Shown in pieces: positions 25,238 to 32,649 of a stretch of DNA of 64,000 nt; positions within the stretch are counted from its first letter, which is position 1; every line of letters starts with the position of its first letter. The stretch spans positions 1-64,000 of the forward strand of contig JAOASD010000033.1 of NCBI GenBank assembly GCA_025210265.1, read 5' to 3'. The notes beneath the pieces are model-generated. The model was not told where the DNA came from and did not search any database. It saw nothing but the letters and a program-made list of their open reading frames with translations. The translations under genes were made by a program, and so were the position numbers. The DNA is from Pelagimonas sp. GTDB taxonomy: Bacteria > Pseudomonadota > Alphaproteobacteria > Rhodobacterales > Rhodobacteraceae.

Positions 25238-26479
25238 CTACGCTTGCGTTAACGGGGCTGCAAGGGGCCAGTCGGGATGGTCCTGCAGTTCCGCCAGCCG
25301 GGTCGCAAAGGCGGCGATCCCATCGCTGTCCGCATTGGCAAAGGCGACGCGGAAATGGCCATCGCCGCTACGGTCCCCGGCGGGGAAAAACATGGATCCG
25401 GGCAGCAGCAGAACCCCGGTGTCACGCACCAGTCGCGGGGCCAGATCGGCGGCGCTGGCGGCAAAAGGATGAGCGACATAGGCAAAATAGGCCCCAACCC
25501 CCAACAGACGCCAGCCCGCATCCTCCAGTTTCGGGAAATGGGTTTCAACCGCGCGGCGCCGGTTCAGGATCTCCAGCCGCTGTTCCGCCACCCAATCGCC
25601 CAGATGGGTCAGCCCCCATTCCGCCGCGATCTGGCCCGTCTGAGGCGGGCAGATCGCCACCGTGTCCAGAAATTTCTCCAGCTCCGGCATCAGGCTGGGC
25701 GCGCATATAATTGCCCCGGTGCGATGCCCGGTCAGGCGATAGCTTTTGGAGAAACTATATAGCTGGATCAGCGTGTCATCCCAGTCTGGATCGCTCAGCA
25801 GGTCATGCGGCGCGCCGCTCTGGCTGTGAAAATCGCGGTAGGTTTCATCAAGGATCAGCGTGCCCCCCCGCGACCGCGCCAGATCGCGGAAGGCGCGCAG
25901 CAACTCGGGGCTGTATTCCACGCCGCCGGGATTGTTCGGTGTGACCAGCGCAATGGCGCGGGTGCGATCGTCAATCAAACGGGCTGCGTACTCGGGATCG
26001 GGCAGCAGATCCGGGCCGGTGGCCAGTGGGCGCGCCTCGACCCCGGCGATGTCCAGCCACATCTTGTGATTGAAATACCAAGGCGTCGGCAGCAGGACAT
26101 TGTCACCCTGATCGGCAATCGCAGCGATGGTCGCCGCAAAAGCCTGATTGCACCCGGCGGTGATCGCAACCTGATCCGGTGACACAGGCGCGCCGTAATG
26201 CGCAGCCCAGTTTTGTGCCAGAGCCGCGCGCAAGGACGGATTGCCCAGCACCGCACCATAAAGATGGGTCTCGTCGCGCTCCATCGCCTCGGCCATAGCG
26301 CGGCGAAGCGCGGCCGGGGGCGGGTCCACCGGCGCGGCCTGGCTGAGATTGATCAACGGGCGATCCGGTGCAAAGGATACCCCCTCCAGCCAACGCTTGG
26401 CCTCCGGGATCGGCGGCGGAAAGGTGGCTGTGGTGCGCGCACTCAATATCCTGTGCGGTTTGGTCATCTTGTATACCAT
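25238..26479 (-). CDS. Class I/II pyridoxal-phosphate aminotransferase
   Basis: The protein has the fold-type I pattern: LYGAVLGNPSLRAALA, AITAGCNQAFAATIAA, TPNNPGG, LILDETYRDF and the PLP lysine in LYSFSKSYRLTGHRTG. This gives 413 residues from the ATG at 26479; ATG 26467 and GTG 26515 are alternatives and none has a good ribosome site. The substrate cannot be deduced. It is the only gene of its transcript, and its start faces the CIRCE promoter region at 26497-26559. Confidence 0.85.
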   Translation of the reverse strand: MVYKMTKPHRILSARTTATFPPPIPEAKRWLEGVSFAPDRPLINLSQAAPVDPPPAALRRAMAEAMERDETHLYGAVLGNPSLRAALAQNWAAHYGAPVSPDQVAITAGCNQAFAATIAAIADQGDNVLLPTPWYFNHKMWLDIAGVEARPLATGPDLLPDPEYAARLIDDRTRAIALVTPNNPGGVEYSPELLRAFRDLARSRGGTLILDETYRDFHSQSGAPHDLLSDPDWDDTLIQLYSFSKSYRLTGHRTGAIICAPSLMPELEKFLDTVAICPPQTGQIAAEWGLTHLGDWVAEQRLEILNRRRAVETHFPKLEDAGWRLLGVGAYFAYVAHPFAASAADLAPRLVRDTGVLLLPGSMFFPAGDRSGDGHFRVAFANADSDGIAAFATRLAELQDHPDWPLAAPLTQA

Positions 26480-26496
26480 TGGATGTGTGTTTGGCC

Positions 26497-26525
26497 TTGA
26501 TTCGTTCTTTTTCACATTCTAATGA
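26497..26525 (+). promoter_or_regulatory. Candidate promoter of the CIRCE-controlled gene
   Basis: TTGATT (26497-26502) and TAATGA (26520-26525) are separated by 17 bases, fitting a housekeeping-type promoter. The CIRCE operator begins eight bases later, so bound HrcA would lie over the transcription start, the usual arrangement for this repressor. Confidence 0.5.
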
Positions 26526-26532
26526 GCTTATG

Positions 26533-26559
26533 TTAGCACTCACATGGGTTGAGTGCTAA
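26533..26559 (+). promoter_or_regulatory. CIRCE element (HrcA operator)
   Basis: TTAGCACTC (26533-26541), nine bases, GAGTGCTAA (26551-26559) is a perfect match to the 9-9-9 CIRCE inverted repeat. HrcA binds it and represses heat-shock genes, usually groESL or hrcA-grpE-dnaK. Here it ends 26 bases before the start of a 59-codon gene, and no chaperone gene is near. Confidence 0.95.
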
Positions 26560-26585
26560 GTGCATTGTTCGAAAGGAGAACTACA

Positions 26586-26765
26586 ATGACTAAGAAACCC
26601 GGAGAAAATACCGGAAGAGACGGTGGGATTTTCCAGGAGGTGGGTCCACGTGGTGGTGAGCGACCGAACTACACAACAGTTCCAGATCATCGGCCACTTC
26701 CCCCTACGTCCAAACCTGGACACACATGGAAACCGGTCGAGCGTACACCGGACAGTAAGCGCTGA
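26586..26765 (+). CDS. YjzC-like small protein under CIRCE control
   Basis: The ATG at 26586 has AAGGAGA eight bases upstream. The 59-residue hydrophilic product has the pattern KPGE, GGIFQEVGPRGGERPN, and PPTSKPGHTWKPVE, matching my recollection of small YjzC-like proteins (PG, then G-I/V-Y/F-x-E-V/I-G-x-x-G). That family has no known activity. There is no signal peptide and no cysteine. Codon use (AGA, AAT, ACA) and lower GC differ from the neighbours. A perfect CIRCE element stands upstream and a terminator downstream, so it is a monocistronic unit probably induced by heat or protein-folding stress. Confidence 0.85.
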   Translation: MTKKPGENTGRDGGIFQEVGPRGGERPNYTTVPDHRPLPPTSKPGHTWKPVERTPDSKR

Positions 26766-26789
26766 ATCTACCACAACTCTACACTAACG

Positions 26790-26812
26790 AAATGAGCCTC
26801 ACGGGCTCATTT
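26790..26812 (+). terminator. Terminator after the YjzC-like gene
   Basis: AAATGAGCC (26790-26798) pairs with GGCTCATTT (26804-26812) around a five-base loop, 25 bases after the stop. The T run is short (three to four), so efficiency may be moderate. Confidence 0.75.
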
Positions 26813-26923
26813 CACCATCATAGGCGCACGCTCCCTTTGCATCTATAACGATACATCGTGCGAATAAAGACCTATTTAGTTCACTTTTAACTCTATAGAG
26901 TAACTATCTTTACCGCCCAGGTC

Positions 26924-26984
26924 TTCTTTGCTTTGGAAATACCTCGGGGTCTGGGGCAGCGCCCCAGCCGGGACAACGTCCCGG
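26924..26984 (-). repeat. Dispersed hairpin element, copy 3, with second hairpin
   Basis: TTCTTTGCTTTGG, AAATACCTCGGGGT and hairpin CTGGGGC-AGC-GCCCCAG (26951-26967) are followed directly by a second hairpin CCGGGAC-AAC-GTCCCGG (26968-26984). On the minus strand it lies just after the gpt stop (26998) and could end that transcript. Confidence 0.85.
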
Positions 26985-26997
26985 TTCCCGATGGAAA

Positions 26998-27522
26998 TCA
27001 ATCGTCGCCGCGATAGGGTTTGACGTATTGCAGCGCCATGTCCCAGGGGAAAAAGATCCAGGTGTCCTGGCTCACCTCGGTGATAAAGGTATCAACCTGC
27101 GGGCGGCCCTGCGGTTTGGCATAAACCGTGGTGATCTGCGCCTTGGGATACAGGTTGCGCACCAGTTCCAGTGTCTTGCCGCTGTCGACCAGATCATCAA
27201 TGATCAGGATGCCTTCGCCCTCATCGCCCATCAGCTCGGCATTGGGGGCCTTCAGCACCTGCGCTTCGCGGCGCTGATCGGCTTTGCCACCACCGGAATG
27301 ATAGCTTTTGACGCTGATCGTATCGACGGTGCGGATGTCCAGCTCGCGCGAGACGATCATCGCCGGGGCCATGCCGCCGCGCGTGATCGCCACAACCGCC
27401 CGCCAGGCGCCGCCCTCTTCGGGGCCTTGGCCCTGCAGGCGCCACGCCAGGGCGCGTGCGTCGCGATGCAGCTGATCCCAGCTGACGTGAAAGCCTTTTT
27501 CATGGGGCAGACGGTCGTTCAT
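26998..27522 (-). CDS. gpt: Xanthine(-guanine) phosphoribosyltransferase
   Basis: Gpt salvages xanthine and guanine with PRPP to give XMP and GMP. The 174-residue protein starts with [23 protein letters not shown]. It has [21 protein letters not shown] and the PRPP-binding [33 protein letters not shown] at the end resembles other Gpt proteins. It is separated by 84 bp from the L,D-transpeptidase on the same strand. Confidence 0.93.
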   Translation of the reverse strand: MNDRLPHEKGFHVSWDQLHRDARALAWRLQGQGPEEGGAWRAVVAITRGGMAPAMIVSRELDIRTVDTISVKSYHSGGGKADQRREAQVLKAPNAELMGDEGEGILIIDDLVDSGKTLELVRNLYPKAQITTVYAKPQGRPQVDTFITEVSQDTWIFFPWDMALQYVKPYRGDD

Positions 27523-27606
27523 GATGTCCTCGAGTCGCTATGCGCAAAGATTCTGGGTTGAACGGTGATTGCAAGCGCGCGCGCCGCTGTCAAATCTGAT
27601 TTGGCG

Positions 27607-28365
27607 TCAGCTATGGGGCTGCGCGACATAACGGCCCTGTTTGGCGCGCATATCCAGTACCTGACCGGTTTGGGGCAGGGACAGGTAGGCGGGCTGTAAT
27701 TCTTGCCAGAACCCATACCAGTCATGCCCCTGTGCCTGCGCCATGCGCGCCGGTGTCATTTCAAAGGGAAAGGCATGGACAGGCACATGGGGCTGGCCTG
27801 CGCGTAGCGCGGCCTCGACCAGCAGGTAGATTTCCTCGATCACGGGATCGGTCATTGCGTAGCAGCCAACCGACACACAATCCCCATGCACCATCAGAAA
27901 CGACCCGGTGCGCCCGTGGCTGCGGTCATAAGCATTGGGAAAGCCAAGGTTAAAGGACAGGTGAAAGCGCGAATTTGGGTTTAGCCGGGGCAGGGTGACG
28001 CGGTAAAACCCCTCGGGTGCCTGATGATCGCCTTCGCGCAGTTTGGGGCCAAGCCGGCCTGAAAAAGCGCAGATCGGATAGGATTTCACCCGCTGCCAGC
28101 CCTGAGCGCCCTGCAGATACAGATCCAGCCGGGCCTCTTCTTTGAAGATACGCAGATGCACCGGCGCGCCGGGGGCAAGGCCGTGTTGTGCCAGTGCGTC
28201 GCGCAGTTCAGGCAGGCGGGCAGCGCGGATCTTGTCGATGCCGCCCTCAATGCCGCCCCTGTTGTCCAAGGGCACAGCAATGCGGGTGGGAATGTGATCG
28301 TGTGCGCTCCAGATCGCGATGGCGCAGGCACCGATCACCGTCAGGGCCAGAAACGCACGGCGCAT
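27607..28365 (-). CDS. L,D-transpeptidase family protein (YafK/YkuD type)
   Basis: The 252-residue protein has an N-terminal membrane or signal segment (LALTVIGACAIAIWSA) and a YkuD catalytic domain. MVHGDCVSVGCYAM contains the His and the catalytic Cys of the HG-x3-S-x-GC motif, in the YafK-like form. FHLSFNLGFPNAYD precedes it. Such enzymes make or cut peptide links in peptidoglycan; YafK-type members (DpaA) release lipoprotein from peptidoglycan. Which of these occurs here is unknown. Only two bases separate it from the upstream LysE-type gene. Confidence 0.87.
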   Translation of the reverse strand: MRRAFLALTVIGACAIAIWSAHDHIPTRIAVPLDNRGGIEGGIDKIRAARLPELRDALAQHGLAPGAPVHLRIFKEEARLDLYLQGAQGWQRVKSYPICAFSGRLGPKLREGDHQAPEGFYRVTLPRLNPNSRFHLSFNLGFPNAYDRSHGRTGSFLMVHGDCVSVGCYAMTDPVIEEIYLLVEAALRAGQPHVPVHAFPFEMTPARMAQAQGHDWYGFWQELQPAYLSLPQTGQVLDMRAKQGRYVAQPHS

Positions 28366-28367
28366 GA

Positions 28368-28970
28368 TCAGCGGCCCAGCAACAGGCGCAGGCCCAGCGT
28401 GCCCAGCACCGCCGCCGCCACCCGGTCAAACACCGGTTTCAGGCGCAGATAGCCCGCGCGGGCCGGAGGGGCCGACAGCAGCGCGGCAAAGCCCGTATAA
28501 ACCAGACATTCCACGATGAAGTGGTTGAGAACGATCAGGGATTTTTCGCCCAGGCTCAGCCCGGCAGGAAAGATCACCAGCAGGACAGAGGCCGCGAACA
28601 GCACCGCTTTGGGATTGGCAAAGTTGACCAGCAGACCACCAGCAAAGGCGCGGGCTTTGGGCGTGGGCGCGTCGCTCAGCCCTTCGCGCGCATCGCGCCA
28701 CAGGCTGTAGGCGACATAGAGCAGATAGCAGGCTCCGACCAGTTTCAGCGCCAGATAGGCCCAGGGGAACAGCAGGAACACCGCTTCCAGCCCCAGCAGC
28801 GCCGCCGCGGTCCAGGCCGCCGCCGCCGCACCCAGCCCGATGCCCGTGGCCACACCCACGGCAAAGCCGCCGCTGATTGCCTGACGCAGCGCATAAAGCA
28901 ACGCTGGTCCCGGCGCGGCCATCGCCGCCAGAAGGGTCAGGTTAAAGGCAAGGATATGTGGCCAATCCAT
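28368..28970 (-). CDS. LysE/RhtB-family exporter
   Basis: The start at 28970 (MDWPHILAFNLTLLAAMAAPGPALL) follows AGGAG by seven bases; a longer frame to 29048 is not supported. The 200-residue membrane protein has six predicted segments and the family pattern APGPALLYALRQAISGG and NFANPKAVLF. LysE/RhtB proteins export amino acids or related small molecules; the substrate is unknown. The fabI terminator lies immediately upstream, and the L,D-transpeptidase follows after two bases. Confidence 0.9.
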   Translation of the reverse strand: MDWPHILAFNLTLLAAMAAPGPALLYALRQAISGGFAVGVATGIGLGAAAAAWTAAALLGLEAVFLLFPWAYLALKLVGACYLLYVAYSLWRDAREGLSDAPTPKARAFAGGLLVNFANPKAVLFAASVLLVIFPAGLSLGEKSLIVLNHFIVECLVYTGFAALLSAPPARAGYLRLKPVFDRVAAAVLGTLGLRLLLGR

Positions 28971-29065
28971 CGGGGGCTCCTGTCGATTTGGCCCAATTGG
29001 GCGCGGCTTTCTGGCCTTGTCAATCGCCGAGCGAGACCGACGCCGCAAATGGCGGGAAAACGCAA

Positions 29066-29092
29066 ACGGGCCACCCGGTTGGGGCGGCCCGT
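29066..29092 (-). terminator. Terminator downstream of fabI
   Basis: ACGGGCC (29066-29072) and GGCCCGT (29086-29092) form a stem with further inner G-C pairing. On the minus strand TTTGCGTTTT follows. It lies 30 bases beyond the fabI stop. Confidence 0.75.
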
Positions 29093-29122
29093 GCTAAAAT
29101 TCTGGCGTGGCCCAAGGGGCGC

Positions 29123-29929
29123 TTAGCCCTTGGTGATGTCCGGCGCGTCCACGGCCTTCATGCCGACCACGTGATAGCCCGCATCCACGTGATGGGTTTC
29201 CCCGGTCACGCCGCTGCCCAGATCAGACAGCAGGTACAGCGCGGATTTGCCCACATCGTCAATGGTCACATTGCGGCGCAGGGGCGAGTTATACTCGTTC
29301 CACTTCATGATATAGCGGAAATCGCCGATGCCGCTGGCGGCCAGGGTCTTGATCGGCCCGGCGCTGATGGCGTTGACGCGGATGTTGTCCTTGCCCAGAT
29401 CCTCGGCCAGATAGCGCACCGATGCCTCAAGCGCAGCTTTGGCGACACCCATGACATTGTAATGGGGCATGATGCGCTCGGCCCCGTAATAGGTCAGGGT
29501 CAGGGCGCTGCCGCCCTCGGTCATCATCTTTTCGGCGCGCTGCATCACCGCGGTGAAGCTGTAGACCGAAATGTCCATGGTCATGGTGAAATTGTCTTTG
29601 GACGTGTCCACATAGCGGCCGCGCAGCTCGCCCTTGTCGGAAAAGCCGATGGCATGGACGATGAAATCCAGCTTGCCCCATTTTTCCTGCAGCGCCGCAA
29701 ACAACTGGTCGATGCTGTCGCCATCGGACACATCGCAGGGCAGGACGATGTCGCTGCCCAGTTGCTCGGCCAGCGGGCCAACGCGTTTCTTCAGCGCCTC
29801 ACCCTGGTAGGAAAAGGCCAGCTCGGCCCCGGCATCAGCACAGGCGCGGGCAATGCCCCAGGCGATCGACTTGTCATTGGCCAGACCCATGATCAGACCG
29901 CGCTTGCCGGCCATCAATCCGTTCGACAT
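29123..29929 (-). CDS. fabI: Enoyl-ACP reductase [NADH]
   Basis: FabI carries out the last reduction of each fatty acid elongation cycle. The ATG at 29929 (MSNGLMAGKRGLIMG) has AAGGAAC seven bases upstream and is preferred over 29947. The 268-residue SDR-type protein shows GLIMGLANDKSIAWGIA at the cofactor site, HAIGFSDKGEL, and the catalytic Tyr and Lys in YNVMGVAK (Y-x6-K). SAGPIKTLAASGI follows. It is full length and monocistronic between divergent pdxH and LysE. Confidence 0.96.
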   Translation of the reverse strand: MSNGLMAGKRGLIMGLANDKSIAWGIARACADAGAELAFSYQGEALKKRVGPLAEQLGSDIVLPCDVSDGDSIDQLFAALQEKWGKLDFIVHAIGFSDKGELRGRYVDTSKDNFTMTMDISVYSFTAVMQRAEKMMTEGGSALTLTYYGAERIMPHYNVMGVAKAALEASVRYLAEDLGKDNIRVNAISAGPIKTLAASGIGDFRYIMKWNEYNSPLRRNVTIDDVGKSALYLLSDLGSGVTGETHHVDAGYHVVGMKAVDAPDITKG

Positions 29930-30080
29930 GGTGAAGTTCCTTACCAATATCCTTGTTTCAGGCTCATTTATTCTATCGCCCTGATTGCATCAAGGGTGGT
30001 TTCCAGTATTGCTGGGCCTGTCTGGACAGGCCCGCTGTCTGGGCTATGTCTGGCAAAACCCAAAGACAGAAGGCACAGAT

Positions 30081-30686
30081 ATGAGCGACAGAACCGGTAT
30101 TTTCGCAGGCGATGATCCGTTTGAAATCGCGCGCCGCTGGCTGGCCGAGGCCGAAACCAGCGAAATCAATGATCCCAATGCAATTGCACTGTCCACGGTG
30201 GACAGCGATGGGATGCCCAATGCCCGCATGGTGCTGTTGAAGGACATCGAACAGGGGGCGTTTGTCTTTTATACCAATTACGGCAGCGCCAAATCCCGCG
30301 AAATCGAAAGCGCGGGCAAAGCGGCCTTTGTCATGCATTGGAAATCGCTGCGCCGCCAGATCCGGGTGCGGGGCACGGTCAGCCGCGAAGAAGGCGCGCA
30401 GGCAGATGCATATTACGCGTCCCGCTCGCTCAAAAGCCGCCTGGGGGCCTGGGCTTCGGATCAAAGCCAGCCCCTGTCGTCGCGCAGCACCCTGATGGCC
30501 GAGGTGGCCAAAATCACCGCGCAAAAGGGACCAAACCCCGCGCGCCCGCCATTCTGGGGGGGATTTCGCATTCAGCCCACCGAGATCGAATTCTGGGCGG
30601 ATGGGGCATTTCGCCTGCATGACCGATTCCGCTGGACCCGCAGTAGCCCTGATACCCCGTGGAAGATTATTCGGCTAAACCCCTGA
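30081..30686 (+). CDS. pdxH: Pyridoxamine 5'-phosphate oxidase
   Basis: PdxH oxidises pyridoxine or pyridoxamine 5'-phosphate to pyridoxal phosphate with FMN and O2. The start at 30081 ([14 protein letters not shown]) is chosen over the longer frame from 29985. The 201-residue product has [37 protein letters not shown] and the C-terminal substrate site [18 protein letters not shown], with RLHDRFRW near the end. All FMN-contact regions appear present. Confidence 0.96.
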   Translation: MSDRTGIFAGDDPFEIARRWLAEAETSEINDPNAIALSTVDSDGMPNARMVLLKDIEQGAFVFYTNYGSAKSREIESAGKAAFVMHWKSLRRQIRVRGTVSREEGAQADAYYASRSLKSRLGAWASDQSQPLSSRSTLMAEVAKITAQKGPNPARPPFWGGFRIQPTEIEFWADGAFRLHDRFRWTRSSPDTPWKIIRLNP

Positions 30687-30805
30687 AACACGGGATTTCG
30701 GCCCCCGCTGACACAAATATTCTCTTTTGAGTAGGTTGCGTCGCTGTGCCGGTCTGTCGCAGACAGGGGTGGGGATACGTCATTCAGAATAACTGGAAGA
30801 ACAGT

Positions 30806-31330
30806 TTGGGACAGAACGAACATGCTGACGAACATGTCAGCGGCAAAGTAAAATGGTTTGATCCGGTCAAAGGGTTCGGCTTTGTTGTCGCCGATTCCGG
30901 TGGCCCGGATATTCTGCTGCACGCCAATGTGCTGCGCAATTTTGGCCAGAGCTCGGTTGCCGACGGAGCGAGAATCGAAGTCACGGTTCAGCATACTGAT
31001 CGGGGTACGCAGGCGACCGAAGTTCTGGTGATCGAACCGCCCGAAGGCAGCGAAGGCGCGCCGCTGGCGGATTTCGATGATATCGACGCCGAAGAGCGCG
31101 AAAATGCACCGCTGGAAGCTGCCCGCGTCAAATGGTTCGACAAGGCCAAGGGATTTGGCTTTGCAAATGTCTTTGGTCGGCCCGATGATGTCTTTATCCA
31201 TATCGAGGTTCTGCGCCGTTCTGGCCTGTCGGATCTGCAACCGGGCGAAGCCCTTGCGATTCGTATCTGGCAGGGGCAGCGTGGCCAGATGGCGATGGAG
31301 GTTCATCCTTGGGAAGCGGCGCTGGACTGA
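30806..31330 (+). CDS. Double cold-shock-domain protein
   Basis: Two cold-shock domains lie in tandem: VSGKVKWFDPVKGFGFVVAD (from residue 11) and AARVKWFDKAKGFGFANVFG (from about 106), each with the RNP1 motif and the second with DVFIHIEVL. They bind single-stranded RNA or DNA. An acidic linker joins them. The start is uncertain: I take TTG at 30806 with GGAAGA upstream; GTG at 30746 is the alternative. The protein of about 174 residues is typical for Rhodobacterales, whose CspA-like proteins are often duplicated in one chain. Confidence 0.85.
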   Translation: MGQNEHADEHVSGKVKWFDPVKGFGFVVADSGGPDILLHANVLRNFGQSSVADGARIEVTVQHTDRGTQATEVLVIEPPEGSEGAPLADFDDIDAEERENAPLEAARVKWFDKAKGFGFANVFGRPDDVFIHIEVLRRSGLSDLQPGEALAIRIWQGQRGQMAMEVHPWEAALD

Positions 31331-31353
31331 GCAGACATTTCAGTAACAGGCTG

Positions 31354-31857
31354 ATGAATAGCAGATTGGGGCGCGCCTGTCGGGCGGTCCCCGTTGTGCT
31401 GGCCTGTTGCCTGCTGCCTGTTGCAGAGGCGACGGCGCAAACCGCACCAATCCAGGCGAGCTGTGAAATCGGATCGCTGTGGCTGCGCGGGGATTTTGGC
31501 GTGCTGCGCTTTGGCATTGATCTGGCGGATACGCCGGAAAGTCGGGCGCGGGGCTTGATGCATGTCACGCAGCTTAGCCGCAGCCGCGCCATGTTGTTTG
31601 TCTATCCCGAACCGCAGGAAGTTGCGTTCTGGATGAAAAACACATTGATCCCGCTGGACATCATTTTTGTGGATGATCGCGGTGTGGTGGGGAAGGTGCA
31701 TGAAAACGCCATTCCCGGTGATCTGACGCCGATCTATGGCGGCGGGCTGGTGAAATATGTGTTGGAAATCAATGGCGGGCAGGCCCGTCAGCTGGGCATT
31801 TCCAAAGGCACACAGCTGCGCCACCCTTTGATTGAGCGCGCCGCCTGGCCCTGTTGA
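31354..31857 (+). CDS. Secreted DUF192 protein
   Basis: The ATG at 31354 opens a signal peptide (AVPVVLACCLLPVAEATA). The 167-residue product has the DUF192 pattern: FGIDLADTPESRARGLMHV, AMLFVYPEPQEVAFWMKNT and PLDIIFVDDRGVV, and a late YVLEINGGQARQLGI. The family has no established function in bacteria. It follows the cold-shock gene by 23 bp and is probably on the same transcript. Confidence 0.88.
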   Translation: MNSRLGRACRAVPVVLACCLLPVAEATAQTAPIQASCEIGSLWLRGDFGVLRFGIDLADTPESRARGLMHVTQLSRSRAMLFVYPEPQEVAFWMKNTLIPLDIIFVDDRGVVGKVHENAIPGDLTPIYGGGLVKYVLEINGGQARQLGISKGTQLRHPLIERAAWPC

Positions 31858-31950
31858 CGGGGCGGGCCGGACTGTTTGAAAACTCTTCGGCTTTTGCGGT
31901 CGATTTACTCTTTTCACGCCGCGCTGGGGGCGTTAAACACCGGTTCTTGT

Positions 31951-32027
31951 CGGGGCGTGGCGCAGCCTGGTAGCGCGTCTGTTTTGGGTACAGAAGGTCG
32001 TGAGTTCGAATCTCGCCGCCCCGACCA
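31951..32027 (+). tRNA. tRNA-Pro (anticodon UGG)
   Basis: This 77-nt gene begins CGGGGCGTGG and ends with encoded CCA. The acceptor stem CGGGGCG/CGCCCCG is fully paired. The anticodon stem TCTGT/ACAGA encloses TTTGGGT, giving UGG, which reads CCA, CCG and CCU. The T arm has GAGTTCGAATC. Confidence 0.97.
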
Positions 32028-32162
32028 CTTTCACAAAAACGACCCTGTGCATGTTTTGCCTTCCATTGGATGAAATGCAACCTGCACGAGAATCGCGCAA
32101 AAATGAATCGCGCGGCGATTCTGGCGCGTGTCTTCAATTTTCAGCGTTTGGATGTGGCCAAA

Positions 32163-32178
32163 CCGCTATATCTAGTGG
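32163..32178 (+). promoter_or_regulatory. NrdR box, distal
   Basis: CCGCTATATCTAGTGG matches 12 of 16 positions of the NrdR consensus (aCaCwAtATaTwGtGt) and is nearly palindromic. NrdR is the nucleotide-sensing repressor of ribonucleotide reductase genes. It lies 470 bases before nrdJ. Confidence 0.7.
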
Positions 32179-32213
32179 CTTTGTTAACAAAGCGTAAAGA
32201 TGGATCCGAGGCG

Positions 32214-32228
32214 TTAACCCCCTATTAA
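32214..32228 (+). promoter_or_regulatory. CtrA binding site TTAA-N7-TTAA
   Basis: TTAA at 32214-32217 and at 32225-32228 with exactly seven bases between them form the classical CtrA recognition pattern of alphaproteobacteria. A GTTAAC lies 30 bases upstream. Confidence 0.6.
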
Positions 32229-32242
32229 CCTTCGTGAACGCC

Positions 32243-32251
32243 TGTGGATAA
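32243..32251 (-). promoter_or_regulatory. DnaA box
   Basis: TGTGGATAA is the exact complement of the DnaA box TTATCCACA. A single box is not an origin. DnaA acts at ribonucleotide reductase promoters in some bacteria, which makes its place in front of nrdJ sensible. Confidence 0.6.
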
Positions 32252-32444
32252 CCCTGCCGGAAACTTAGGTTTTTCTGGCTGAAAACGACATCGTACGGAG
32301 GCCGCCTCTGTGGGGGAATCGGTGCGCAGGGCGGCGCGGATTTGGGCAGTGTCCGGTCAACTCAAAATATCTAGGAGCTTTGGTAAAAAATCCGTTGACC
32401 CAAACCCCGGATTTGCGCCAATTTGTGCGGGCCGGTCGGAGTGG

Positions 32445-32460
32445 CCACTACATATAGTGG
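32445..32460 (+). promoter_or_regulatory. NrdR box, proximal
   Basis: CCACTACATATAGTGG matches 13 of 16 consensus positions and has perfect outer half-sites (CCACTA/TAGTGG). A degenerate partner may lie at 32413-32428, 32 bases upstream, the usual tandem spacing. It is 190 bases before the nrdJ start. Confidence 0.75.
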
Positions 32461-32649
32461 TAAGCCGCAAGACAGACCGCATCAAAGACCGCAGGGACAG
32501 CAACGCCAACATCATTGATCCTCCGCCAGTTATGGCGCACGGGCTGTTTTGCCCGCGGGATCTTTTGTGCCGCGCGCCCCCACGCGAATTGATGCCAGTG
32601 GCCCCCGCCGGCACGAAATTGGGGACAGCTGAAGCGAGGGGCAGCAGCG

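Larger units (their letters stand above)
32028..32649 (+). promoter_or_regulatory. Long control region of nrdJ
   Basis: These 622 bases hold no convincing gene. They contain two NrdR-type boxes, a CtrA-type site and a DnaA box (listed separately), together with an AT-rich segment near 32340-32400 holding TTGACC (32395). A cobalamin riboswitch was looked for and not found. The length and the spread of sites suggest more than one promoter. Confidence 0.7.

Noticed and set aside
22924-25710. 928-codon plus-strand open frame
   Set aside because: It is antisense to trpE, ppiD and the aminotransferase, all of which have clear family motifs; long antisense frames are common in GC-rich DNA.
26568-26582. 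GTTC-N7-GAAC as an SOS (LexA) box
   Set aside because: Alphaproteobacterial LexA sites are direct repeats (GTTC-N7-GTTC); this is inverted and overlaps the ribosome site.
31876-32073. Plus-strand frame containing [21 protein letters not shown]
   Set aside because: It is a translation of the sense strand of tRNA-Pro(UGG), not a protein.
32290-32360. Possible cobalamin riboswitch before nrdJ
   Set aside because: A GGGGGAA...GGTG string is present, but the B12-box core (CCCGCCACTG-like) and required pairing were not found.
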